From Hemicentrotus pulcherrimus (lineage: Eukaryota > Echinodermata > Echinoidea > Camarodonta > Strongylocentrotidae), in contig BEXV01000031.1 of assembly GCA_003118195.1 (NCBI GenBank), positions 276,953 to 302,564 of the forward strand: a stretch of 25,612 nucleotides of DNA. Reading direction: 5' to 3'. Below are positions 9,764-19,817 of this stretch, piece after piece. The notes beneath the pieces are model-generated. The model saw nothing but the letters and a program-made list of their open reading frames with translations. It ran no database searches and was not told the DNA's origin. The stretch's first letter is position 1. Each line of letters begins with the position of its first letter. The translations under genes were made by a program, and so were the position numbers.

Positions 9764-12700
9764 CAAAATCAAGGGGGAATATTATAAAAATTTTTGTTTT
9801 GTTTGTTTGTTCTTACGGTTATTAAACTAGCTTTCAGGGGAGGCGGTGGTACAAGTCATGTTTGCTCCCAAATTTTCCAATGATTTTTTTTTGCAGACTT
9901 TGATTTTATTACTAATTCATAGGTCCATGAACCAGACTTAACTTTCGGGTAAGAGATAAGCAAGAATAAATTTTATCTTTTAAAACATTTATTAACAGCA
10001 AAACCTGTTATGCATGTTGTATTCTTTATTTTGTGGTGGATATGTTTCTATAATGATTGTGTCTTCAAAATGGAGAGATTATGTCCGAAGCATTTATTAG
10101 CTGTATTTTTTATTTTTTTTTATCTGGTGAATCATTGAGATTGAAGATACTCAGAAATGCGCCAACCATCTGCCAAATCTTCCCCGCCTTTTTTTCTTCT
10201 CTCTCTCTTTCTCTATTTGTCTCTCTGTGTGTCTGTCTCTTTCTCTCTCTCTATATATATATATTTTAACAAATCTCTCTCTCTCTCTCACTCTCTCTAC
10301 CTCTCTCTCTCTCTCCATCTAGCCATCCCTGTCTCCTATTTGTTCTCCTTTTTCTGTTGCTTTCCCTATCTTTTTTGTTTACCCTTTCTCCTTTCACCCC
10401 TCTCACGTGTCTCACTTTCGCCTCTCTCCACCACCCTTCTGCCCCTCCCTCTATCTCTGTCTCTGTCGCTCTCTGTTTCTCTTTCTCCCTCACTCTTCTC
10501 TCTTTTTATTTTACCCTCTATAATCCGCCCTCCCCATGCTAGTTTTTTGCATTTATAAGATCATTGCATAAGTGTTTTGGTATATATCAAACACTCCTTA
10601 CCGAATTTCACTTAAATAATCAGAGACACCTCCGAAGTGCTAAATCTGTGTATGACTGTGTTAACTCTTTCCATGCTAAAACATAGTTCATCTTACATCT
10701 GAAAAGGGTAAATTGCAGTTTTATCTTAGTTTTCTGTTTCAAATGTATTTGCAAGTAACGAAGACCGTCGGCAATTTTTTGTTGTTGAATATTTATCGCG
10801 TCCTTTTTGGATACGGCGAAAGTGGGCCCACTTCAGGAGAAAATCTCAACTGCTTAATCCCCACCAAGGAAGAAGAGGGGAGCATTGGCGTGTTTGAATT
10901 GATTCGTCCTTCACCGACTTGTCTCATTTTCTCTCTTCTTCTCTATATATATTTATCTGTCAAGCCATCTTTCCATCTATATGTCTCTCTAGATAACTAT
11001 GTGTCTCTTCCCTTCTTATAATCCTTCTTTGCTTCACCTAATCGTATCCTTCTCTCACTCTCTCATTCCTGGCATTAAATGAACTCGTGCTTTACGTATT
11101 TCATTGGACACATACTGGAATAATAGATGTAATTCAAGTTAGCTTTCATGGCCTCCAATATGCAATCAATTAGTAAGAACATTGTAACTGGGCACTAAAC
11201 ACAACCATTAAGACATTTAAATCGAGCTAATAATCATAATAGTCCCGTTCATCAATAACTCTTGGTGCTTTGCCAAAGATTGGACATTATGTTCTTTTAG
11301 GTAGGAACATTATTTCAACTTGAAGTTTGAATGTGTTTTATTTTCATAATACGCATGTAATTCGTTCTAAATTCATCTTTTTGTATTATTTATTGTCAGG
11401 AAGCACTGGGAAGAAAAACATTTACACTGTATTCAACTTAATAAGCATGTCTCTAGGGATTTCCTTTCTATGATCGACTACATGAAAACGGAAATTAAAC
11501 CGGTGGTGAGCTAGCCTATGGGCTTATTTCTCCAACTATTTTGGCAGCGCACGCGAACATTTCGAGACTGGAGACGTTCACAGAACCATAACTTGAATTG
11601 TTTTATTTTGTTTTGGCGTCTCCAAATATTAACTTCCCTTTTTCGTGTTTTCGCGATTATGTTGCCGGATATTCACACATACAGCAATTGATGCGATGTT
11701 AATATCATGCTTTTTGTTTAAATCTGGATCAAAATCTTACTTTTAAAAGCGTGTGATTCCAGACCAAAATATTGCAAAATATGTTCTTGTCTATTATTCC
11801 AAGCTATTTTGTAGATATACAATGTGAAATATATTGGCCCATATGCTCAAGGGGACCTGTGCGTTCAAGGAGGAGCATTTCCATTTATAAAAAAAAAAAA
11901 ATATTTAAAAATTATTTTTAAAAATACCTTACAACGAACAAAAACAAGCAAACAAGGACCCCAACCCCAAAATCGTGTTGTTATTTCTCAAGAAAATGTC
12001 AAGGCTTGTTCGGGCTCTTTGATGCTAAAAATACCAGGTAAAAAGATGCCTTTGTGTAGATGTATTGCTCTACATTAATACAAAAGGCAAGTAAATCGGG
12101 TCGTAATATTCTGAAGTGCATTTTGTGTGGGCTGTGTGGGAGAGGGCATTCACGGAAAAATACATCTACTGAGGATTAGAAGGAATTGTACCAGTTATGC
12201 TTACGAATGACAATTGAATTCCCCAAAGATTGTTATTTAAAAAGAAACAAAACAAAATTTGGATCAAAAGATACACGTTGATCAAATTGAATATTGTAAA
12301 GACGTCTGTATTTTCAGAGATTTCGAGTGTACTATCAAAAGCCCGGATGCCCAAGTCCCAAGGTGATTACAAATTTATTCTCATCTTTCCTTACAGAAGA
12401 AGAAAAAAAAAACCCAATAACCTAAAAGTTGATACATGTGTACCTATCTGGATCTGGGTCCTAACTAATGAACAATTTTGTTGACGTGTAAATGGCACAA
12501 GTAATATGGTTGAAAATATCTTGATTTCTCTTTTGAGATTTCCAAGATCGTCGACTTTTGTATCGAAGGACAAAATATCATTCAAATAACAATAAAAAGT
12601 ATGCGTTTAATGCAGAATTATGGTGTCATTTCGTGTTTTTTCATAGCTTCTTTGCTCACGCATGATACTTGCTAGCTATAAGAGATAAATAAGGAAATTG

Positions 12701-13891
12701 ACTTCTCATTAAGAAAAAATAAAGGGTAAATTTTAAAGATGACCACGTATTTGCAAAGTGAAAATAAGGAAATTGTTATACAAAGTAAATACATTCAGGA
12801 AAATGTACACGCACAAACACACCCACACACGCACTGTACTCATGTGCCCACACGCAATTATGGTGCTCGCAAATGTAATAACAAAGTTGTCCAAATGTGT
12901 ATGAATCTTCACAACTTATCAATTTGATAAATTTTGTGAATCATTTCTGTTCATCACTATCCATCTTAAAACTTTGGAAACCCATTTGCTCTGATTTTCT
13001 GCTTTTACTTAGATAAATAATTCTACAACAGAAGGGGCGCCTCCCTGGAATGTTAAATGGTAGGCGACCTTACAGATACCGAAACTTTATGGGGTCCGTC
13101 TATTTTTCTGTAATTGTGAGATGTAATTTTATTGTATCGTTTCCAAAGAGCATGCTTCGTTAGGCGCACACTATCCATCACAATAGGTCACGTTTCTCTG
13201 TCATTCCACCTGGCGGCATTCACATGGACTAATTAAGACACCTAGAGGTTTTAAAAAAAACGTCTTAATGGATAAGTTTAATATCATGTGGCGAACCCCG
13301 AACCCTCGTGATCGAAATCACTCATCATATAGCAAATTTAGATACTCTGGTGTCTCATTTCCTCGAGTTTACTTACCCACGCTTTTCATGCCATTGAAAT
13401 AAACTTCACAAAGCAATTAACTAATCACAATTTCATTCATAAAATCATCCATTTACAAATAAATAGCGAGCTATATTTCCTTTTCAAAATAAGACAGATG
13501 AACAAGTTGTATTCCGAGATATGTGCAGAGTTGATTTGTTCACAAACGCCATTACTTGGCTTCGTCAGTAACTAAAATGTTTAATCCGCTTTTACTGGAC
13601 AGTGGCCTAGCACGAAACTATTGACAGGTTTTTTTGCGAAAGTCAATAACAAGCCAGATTCAATGCGTTTTGTGAAATATCCCTCTCTCATATAATGCCG
13701 AGAAAGGTAGTTTACGATATTCGCCATATGTATTTTTGTTTAAATACGTAGAGCGATAAGATTTTTCTTTCTTTCCTTTGAAATGTTTCTGATGTTCATT
13801 TCAACACTTTTCATTGTCATCCCATGATATTCCGTGCTGGGTCACTTCTTTTTAACTACAGAAGATTAATGAATCGAGTGTTTTTTTTTAC
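9764..13891 (-). other. Presumed receptor intron 1 (left side), plus the CT array
   Basis: Downstream of the donor at 13891 the minus strand was searched for exon 2 features: an extracellular-loop cysteine, TM5, WxP of TM6 and NPxxY of TM7. None was convincing. The reverse frame at 9218-9418 and others lack them. Apart from the CT array the sequence is AT-rich and featureless. If exon 2 is not missed, the intron extends past the left end of the window. Confidence 0.4.
10196..10525 (+). repeat. CT-rich array with a short TATA repeat
   Basis: Polypyrimidine sequence of CT, CTGT and CTTT units, interrupted by (TA)n at 10251-10264. It decays to the right into TC-rich sequence with CCACCACCC. Several open frames of 60-130 codons exist only because of the Ser/Leu dipeptide repeat. 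Confidence 0.85.
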
Positions 13892-13894
13892 CTG
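13886..13894 (-). promoter_or_regulatory. 5' splice donor of receptor intron 1
   Basis: On the minus strand the coding sequence reads CTCAG|GTAAAAA. The last exon base is 13892 and the intron GT is 13891-13890. The donor follows a complete Gln codon (phase 0) in the SIPQ motif at the end of TM4. Reading through gives only eleven further codons before a stop. From established knowledge, the human GnRH receptor also has its first intron directly after the Gln of a Pro-Gln pair in TM4, which supports the splice call. Confidence 0.85.
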
Positions 13895-14485
13895 AGGTAT
13901 GCTACAAACAGCTGCTGATCCCCAAGCCACCCTCAACATGATCTTGCATCGCCTGTCTGCGGCCCTGACGCTGAGTGGGTGAACGATGGCGGCATAACGA
14001 TCGATGCTGATAACGATCAGGACAAACGACGACGCGTACATCGCGAACGTCTCCATGAACATGATGAGTTTGCACATGGTATTCCCTGCCAACCAGGCCA
14101 CCGTACAGAACCACACCACATCGGTGGAGATGTTGATGAAGGTGATGAGGAGATCGGCGATGGTGAGGTGGAGAACGAGAAGGTTGACGCGTGATTTTCG
14201 ACCCCGTTGTCTCCAGACGGTGAGGAGGACGATGAAATTGAGAGGCACTGAGAGAACCAGGATGGTGGATAGCGTGATGATTCGTATCAGGTAGGCTAAC
14301 TCGAAAGTTGGTGTTTTTGATATGCTGGAATTGGAATCAGGCGATTCCGTAAAATACGAAAAGTCATAATCTGAGAAGTTCGCAGCAGTGGTATAATTTG
14401 AAAGACCTTCAAAGAGAGAAATATTTAATCGATGAATGATTGCTGGCTCTGTAGTCACAGAAGAGAGATATGTTGTTCTAGTCAT
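13892..14485 (-). CDS. First coding exon of a GnRH/corazonin/vasopressin-superfamily neuropeptide GPCR (partial gene)
   Basis: This exon encodes residues 1-198 of a class A peptide receptor that would sit in the plasma membrane and signal through G proteins. The N-terminus (1-60) is Ser/Thr-rich with NxS/T sites at N21, N30, N36 and N52. TM1 is about 63-89 with PLNF (N83 = 1.50). TM2 is about 101-126 with LTIADLL (D111 = 2.50). The first outer loop has WLAG and C138, the expected disulfide cysteine at 3.25. TM3 runs to the SIDRYAAIVHPL motif (DRY 162-164). TM4 has W188 and ends SIPQ. The WLAG..CK, FAMYASSF and IDRYAAI pattern resembles GnRH, corazonin and vasopressin/NPS receptors. The ATG has A at -3, and an in-frame TGA lies seven codons upstream. 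The exon ends CAG|GTAAAA in phase 0; past it the frame soon stops. TM5-TM7 are absent from the exon. Superfamily membership is firm; the exact ligand class is not. Confidence 0.9.
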
Positions 14486-14530
14486 GCTGCTTGTTTGGAG
14501 GATTCACTGTATCAGAAAAAATCCAAAGTC

Positions 14531-14619
14531 TCAGCTTCCAATAAAGCACATGATCAGGAGTGACTGAGACATATACTCCTCTGATGTGAAATGCGATATC
14601 CCATAAATCGCGCTTCCAT
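14531..14619 (-). promoter_or_regulatory. Short upstream ORFs in the presumed receptor leader
   Basis: If transcription starts below the TATA box, the leader contains an AUG at 14619 opening a 21-codon ORF that stops at 14554. A second, overlapping ORF of 13 codons runs from 14572 to a stop at 14531. Both end before the receptor ATG at 14485. Such uORFs commonly lower translation of the main ORF. They would not exist in the mRNA if a leader intron is spliced at the acceptor-like TTTTTTCTGATACAG ending at 14507. Confidence 0.35.
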
Positions 14620-14663
14620 CCCTTAACTTCTTTCTGCGAATGACTGCACCAACTCTTCTCGCG

Positions 14664-14669
14664 TTTATA
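14664..14669 (-). promoter_or_regulatory. Candidate TATA box of the receptor gene
   Basis: TATAAA lies on the minus strand within GCTTATAAACGCG, about 180 bases upstream of the receptor ATG. It would place transcription start near 14635 and give a leader of about 150 bases. A CRE-like site and an E-box lie just upstream, which strengthens the call. No transcript evidence is available here. An alternative is an upstream non-coding exon joined at the acceptor-like site near 14507. Confidence 0.5.
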
Positions 14670-14689
14670 AGCAGTTGGCAGCAAAGTAT

Positions 14690-14707
14690 ACGTCATAGTC
14701 ACGTGAC
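14690..14707. promoter_or_regulatory. E-box palindrome GTCACGTGAC plus adjacent CRE-like TGACGT
   Basis: Bases 14698-14707 form the perfect 10-base palindrome GTCACGTGAC, with CACGTG at 14700-14705. This matches the known optimal site of the USF/MITF/TFE bHLH-zip family. The minus strand also shows ATGACGT at 14696-14690, a CRE-like half site of CREB/ATF type. Both lie 20-45 bases upstream of the TATAAA, a plausible proximal promoter spacing for the receptor gene. Function is inferred. Confidence 0.5.
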
Positions 14708-16856
14708 ATTGTACTTTCAAGTCATGCGCAAAAAGGACAACGTCGTCTTCATGTATTAGTAAAGAAAATGAAAGGCTTGTGTAATTTTTTGTAGATTGTA
14801 TCTCATTTGTCACTTCAATTAGCTCCTTTCGTTTTAATAGGCTGGTTGTACTAAAATAACGAAGAATTAACAAACAAAAATATTACTTTTTATTTTATCA
14901 ATAAATAATAATAATAATGAAATCTAAACAAATATCAATAATCTTTTAAAGACCACTCCAAATTTTATTAAAGGTAACACAACGTTTTGGGAAATTTTAT
15001 AAAATGGGTGGATAGTGATTCTTTACAATTTTGATATATTTGGATGTATTAAAAGCACTAGAAAATTAAGCCCCTAAAACACTTCTACTTTAGATAAACA
15101 TTGAATTTAAAAAATTACCGGTGCTCCCGGTAAATTGTTGATAAATTTCAAATAGCTACTACGGCCGTGCAATGGTAGCTGCGACCATGAAAATCTCTCA
15201 ATATGTAGTTATCATATATAATTTCCGAACGGGAATAGCTAAACGGTCGATTTTAGTCAAGAAACATTGTCTTATAACTTAATTAATATTTTGACCTTAA
15301 GAGGGAGCTATACAACATAAAGTCTTTATTATTTACAATTTCATAACATTTGACTTGATTTCGACCGCGACAACGATCACTAAATATTGTAGGATCGCAT
15401 ATGCTTCCAATATGTTCATTCGAACCAAATTCATGACACCATACCAAAACTTTGTATTACCTTGAAACCGAAAATGGAAATGCCTTTTGCCCAATTGATC
15501 GTGAGCAGCACCAGATCGACCTTGCTCTATCCTTTATTGTTGAAAGCCAAATTAGGTAGCAGCAACTCCCGTCTTTTAATAAATAAGAACATAAGAGTAT
15601 AATTTTAGATATACATTTCTTTGTTTATTCATGCGTTCGTCTTGGCTGGGCTGTGTAGTGACTATTTTCTCATTTGCGCCAACACACAAAATGACTGAAA
15701 TATCATGTATGACTCGGGATGATATTTTCTTCTTTTTTAGAGTACCTGTATTAAACGATATAGATGTGTAATTTCTATAATATATTCTGAGTAGAGTCAA
15801 TAAAAGTGAAGGCACTGTCAAATTGAAGATACGCTGGTAGAGCCTGATGACTCCACGATATCCTGAATTAGCAAAGTAGAAGGTGTAGATGGCTCGAAAA
15901 ATACACAGGTAAATAAACACGAGTAAAGGAAATGATTGCTTGCTACTTTGAAAAATTGAAAAGGTCTCATACTTTGCCTTTGATTTTAAACTATTTGCAT
16001 TACTATTTTACACAAAAACTCGTGGTAACTGATCATTCGCAGTGAAAAAGAAAGTAATCTTAGATTAATTTTATAAATCGTTGCTAAAAGAAGCGATTAC
16101 GTATTTAATGAAATACTTGCTTAAGGTTGCACATTGATCATTCTGACATAATGAAACGTGACTGTAAATGGTGCTACATCGGATAATAAAGCGCAGAGTT
16201 ATAAAGGGCATAACATTACAACTTAATAAAGAATAACGAGACTGATCTAGACAATGTACAGAGCTAAACCTAGTGCATGGTAGACTGCCATCTAACTAAA
16301 CCTACTTGACATTCTCTTTACTTTGAATGTTGGTTAATAATCTACAAATTAAAACCTGGACGAATCCTATTTTAATTTCCTCTTGTTCCCCATACCTTAA
16401 AAGGGCGATCCATTGCGTTGCATTGACAGTTGTGATACATTAGACAAGGAACAAAGAATACACAAGAGCGTACGCATGGGACTGAAGTTGGACAAGAAGA
16501 TCGATTAGACTATTTACATTTGTATTTGTACATGAACTTAATGCCAATTTACGGCGACAACGAATTAAAGGAGTGATGGTAGTTAATTTGCTTCTCGATA
16601 AAGTTGTCGTCAAGGAGAATGATGGAATGATGAAGGGGCGACGCGATCCGCTTACGCAAGAACACGTAAAGGAAGACAATCGGACGGTTTATCATGACTG
16701 TCGAAATATAAATGAAAAGTGGTATTTTACCACTTCTTTCTTCGAGTATTAGGGAATCTATGACAGTATGATAATCAGAGATAAGTATCATAATGTTGGA
16801 CACTAACGAGCACATGATTTATTACTAATTATTTTCTTTCTTTCGAGATTATATTC
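14708..16856. other. Upstream of the receptor; no supported gene
   Basis: AT-rich. Two minus-strand open frames (15576-15920 and 16549-16815) are hydrophobic and only loosely receptor-like; they are discussed separately and not called as genes. The rest shows no repeats or motifs. Confidence 0.4.
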
Positions 16857-17046
16857 TCTCTCCTCACACACCTTCTCTCTCTCTCTCTCTCTCCCTCCCT
16901 CTCTCTCTCTCACACACACTTTCCGTCTCTCTCTCTTTCTCTCTCTCTCTCTCTCCCTCTCTCGCACTCTCTCCATCTCTCGCTCTATCCTTCTCTCTCC
17001 CCTTTTCTCCACTCTATGTATATCTCCCCCTCTCTCTTTTTCTTTC
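16857..17046 (+). repeat. CT-rich polypyrimidine array
   Basis: Pure CT runs at about 16873-16911 and 16926-16962 are split by CACACACAC and CGTCTC, then decay into CTCTTTTTCTTTC. The 169-codon reverse frame here (16803-17312) is mostly Arg/Glu repeats from the purine strand and is rejected as a gene. Confidence 0.9.
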
Positions 17047-17355
17047 TTTCCCAATATTTTTTTTGAGCCGTTTTTTTTTCTCGAAATATTTATATTGCCC
17101 GTTAAAGTTTTTCGCAACAATAAATTGAAATATAATGCATCACTCGGAGGCAGATAATGTAATCGAAGAACTTCTTTTTTTTTTTCGATTTTCCTTTTTC
17201 TTGACTCATACATTTCGGATGCTATTACGAGATATAAGTAATAGATACGATATCCAGGCATTGATATATGTGTGTAACTTTTCTTTAAATTTAAAAAAAA
17301 AAAAAAAAACATCGTGCGTGTGGACCACTTAGAAGTAATTTAAAGATGAAGTTGA

Positions 17356-17553
17356 GTTCTGGTCATGCGATTGCATTGTGAAAGAAACGGTGTGAAATCG
17401 ACCAGAAAATGTTGATCATCAACCATATAAGAAATTGTGTGTATTGCAAGGTTCTGGAATCATCAAATTGATTCGAATTTTGGCCAAGTTTTGGTAAAGT
17501 TACAAACAATGTACACAGAACGATGTATATGGGACTACACGAGCACGTTGCGT
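17356..17553 (-). repeat. Dispersed repeat, copy B (inverted relative to 2345-2532)
   Basis: Read on the minus strand, this matches copy A block by block, with small indels and substitutions. Its edges coincide with those of copy A: the left end falls just after CGTGCTCGTGTAGTCCC and the right end at GCATGACCAGAAC. An ambiguous base (N) at 17555 lies immediately beside it. The two copies lie about 15 kb apart in opposite orientation, which fits dispersed insertion better than tandem duplication. Confidence 0.8.
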
Positions 17554-17554
17554 A

Positions 17555-17555
17555 N
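17555..17555. other. Ambiguous base in the sequence
   Basis: A single N interrupts GCGTANAGTTT. It lies two bases beyond dispersed repeat copy B and probably reflects an unresolved polymorphism or assembly uncertainty. Confidence 0.95.
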
Positions 17556-17653
17556 AGTTTTACGATGAACATTATTTACAATATGAAGGCATTTGAAGAG
17601 CCATGCTTTTCAGGGATCGTCTTATCTGATGTTCTTCCACACTTGCATAATTA

Positions 17654-17721
17654 GAATGATAAAGTTCACACAAATTATTTGTCACCTCTTTCCAGAACTC
17701 AAACTTCTCTTTAAACTAAAG
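17654..17721 (+). repeat. Short dispersed repeat, copy D (partner at 9081-9146)
   Basis: AATGATAAAGTTCACAC, GTCACCTC, TTTCCAGAACTCAAACTTC and TTTAAACTAAA align with copy C in the same orientation. It lies about 100 bases to the right of the repeat at 17356-17553, but copy A does not have this segment next to it, so the two repeats look independent. Confidence 0.5.
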
Positions 17722-18546
17722 CGGAAATGGAGTTTCACAGTACTTCTTCGTTCAGAACTTACATGTAAGTACAATATTGCAAATCAGAATATGTTTTTCT
17801 TTCTTCTCTATTGCATTGTCTGTCGAGTCGACAGATGGGTTTGCTTGGAAAATGCTTGAAGCATTACGGGGTATACATCAGGTAGATGACTACAAATCGG
17901 AAGGAAACGCAATGGCTTGTGGATGTCGTTGTGGGCAACCCCTTGGTTAAGATATCCCCATTGCTCCCTCGGTGTCTCCACATCGCATGAAGATTGTTCG
18001 ACTTAAGATAATTTCCCCAATTTCCGTTGTAGACAATGGTAGAGGCGATTCTGTTTAGAGTAGAAAAGAAAAATAGGAAACGTTTTCTTTTTCAGAAAAA
18101 AAAATCTATTCTCTATCTAGACAATCAGTTTAATTGTTGAATATGAATTAGATTAGATCAATTATGATGGACATGTTGCTTTAATGAATGTCCAGATGAA
18201 TGATGTAACAGAGAGAAATGTAGTATTCATGTGTTAATAAGGGAATTAAATAAACGATGACGTGAAAGCCGATATACCCCGTGTTGTGATGGTGGGTTCA
18301 AGTTAATACATAATTATTTTTTACAAACTGCCTTTATTTGATAAATTGAATTTACTTCAAACAGCTCGTGTTTGCCCGTAATGTATTTTTTCCAGTTGCT
18401 CCATTATTTATAGTAACAAGTGTTGTTTTTATGCGCCCTACATCGACTATACTTTCCCAGTTGCGCGGAAAAAAACGCTATTTAGGGTGACAGTGAAAAA
18501 AAACCGATACGACTGTATGACACGTACAATTCAGGTGATGGTCGCC
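17722..18546. other. Non-coding, nothing recognised
   Basis: AT-rich with short A runs. No homologous partner was found in the window. Confidence 0.55.
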
Positions 18547-18760
18547 TTTGATTTGATTTGATTTGATTTGATTTGATTTGATTTAATGGTTTCATGAACA
18601 TAATATGGTTTCAAGTGTACATAATTTTATACATATAACATACAAAATTAAAGAAATGTATTGAATGCATAATTAACATACTGTACATTAAATTCAGGAG
18701 GGCTACAGAATAAGCGAAGTAGCTTGACGTGCCCGCAGCCCTTACTTTATTCACGTATCA
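18547..18760 (-). mobile_element. Putative retroposon 3' end with (AATCA)n tail
   Basis: The plus strand has about seven TTTGA units (18547-18583). On the minus strand this is a terminal AAATCAAATCAAATC tail preceded by ATGAAACCATT, an AT-rich stretch and CTTATTCTGTAGCCCTCCTG. Short-period tails like this end many non-LTR retrotransposons, and the upstream 175 bases look like a 3' UTR. No reverse transcriptase sequence is present, so it would be a strongly 5'-truncated copy. Alternatively it is a simple pentamer microsatellite in unique sequence. Confidence 0.5.
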
Positions 18761-19007
18761 TCTTAATTGCTTATTTTGGTACAATATTGTGCAATCTTTT
18801 ACTGATTTTCAAATTTAGAGTTATGAAATGCTTAGTTTAACTCTCGATTAAGAAAAACCATTTGGTTTGGTTCAGTTTGACAAGGTTTATTATTAGCATG
18901 ATTAATTAAAAAATGTATTCGTTGTTATATAAGCTGAATGGATTTTTTTAAAAACAATAACTGATACAACAAAAAATATCGTATTGCCCTTTTGGTGCCA
19001 AAACATG

Positions 19008-19706
19008 GGTCGGTCGAAAATTTGGAAATCTCTTTTAGGGGGAGCTGATATTTCTCGGTTTTGAATGCTGTAAAAGTACTATGTCCCATTTGCAGGCCAA
19101 AAAATGAAAAAGTTAAATTCCAACTGCAATTGAAAGATAATACTAATTTAGTACTTCCCTAAAAAAGCGGGGTTTGAAAATGTCTTCAAGTGGGAAAATA
19201 ACGACTATTAGTTGTCAACTCGACTTTAGGGCTATAGAGCCCAAAAGTAATAGTCTTGATTTTCAGACAATTGTACCAAATGGTCATACGTTTTATGCTG
19301 CGCAAAGATTCAATCAGTTTAATCTTGGCCATCACAAGAAGTGGGTTATTGATGTAGACAAATGCTCATGAACCCTTTACAACTCTTTTCATGTATGTTA
19401 TTACAAAAGAAGAAAAAAAGACAGTCAGTCACTCAATAGTGTCTGACAGTGAAGTCTAGCAAGTAAACGGGTTTCCTTGCATAATTTGAATATGAGGACA
19501 CTGCTAATGTTTAAATTTTACATATATGACATACATGACATATTTATAATTCCTGCAAAGTTCTACAGAATTTGGGGTTGGCTGCAAAAGGGACATAGTA
19601 CCTTTAATACATATTTTGAAATTCATTAGTTTTGTTTTGTTTAAATCGTTTAATTCGTTATCTTTTTTAAAGCCGACCGTAGATTTCAAGATTTTTTGGT
19701 CGGTCG
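19008..19706. mobile_element. Diverged inverted-repeat (MITE-like) element
   Basis: The left arm (19008-19098) contains GGTCGGTCG, AAATTTGGAAATCT and GTACTATGTCCCATTTGCAGGCC. The right arm (19580-19706), read on the minus strand, has CGACCGACC, AAATCTTGAAATCT and GTACTATGTCCCTTTTGCAGCC in the same order. The spacing between blocks differs in the arms (about 46 versus 85 bases), so they are old or derive from two separate insertions in opposite orientation. The intervening 480 bases contain no recognisable transposase. Confidence 0.45.
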
Positions 19707-19793
19707 CAGAGGGTAATACAACATCTTGTTTTGTTTAGGCCTATTGTGAGGGAGCTCAGACCTGATAAGCCTTCATGAATACGAATGTTAATG

Positions 19794-19817
19794 GTGTGTG
19801 TGTGTGTGTGTGTGTGT
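19794..19817 (+). repeat. (GT)12 microsatellite
   Basis: Pure GT run, followed ten bases later by a short CAGA tetramer repeat (ACAGACAGACAGACAAC, about 19825-19840). Confidence 0.9.

Noticed and set aside
9639..9830. 63-codon plus frame
   Set aside because: Two thirds of it is the right arm of the palindrome; no protein family resemblance.
10157..10558. 133-codon plus-strand frame with Ser/Leu repeats
   Set aside because: It lies across the CT array; the flanks are unique sequence without motifs.
13979..14294. Plus-strand frames of 71 and 96 codons opposite the receptor exon
   Set aside because: Shadow frames of the receptor coding sequence; their Glu/Asp/Arg bias follows from the antisense of its codons.
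14478..14873. 131-codon minus-strand frame upstream of the receptor
   Set aside because: It crosses the TATA/E-box region and overlaps the receptor start out of frame; no motif, no signal peptide. Treated as chance.
16549..16815. Hydrophobic minus frame containing MINRPIVFLYVFLRKRI, vaguely like a TM7 tail
   Set aside because: No NPxxY motif, no supporting exon structure, and its position upstream of the TM5-like frame at 15576 is the wrong order for one receptor.
16803..17312. 169-codon minus-strand open frame rich in Arg/Glu
   Set aside because: Most of it is the purine strand of a CT microsatellite read as RE repeats; the non-repeat ends have no family resemblance.
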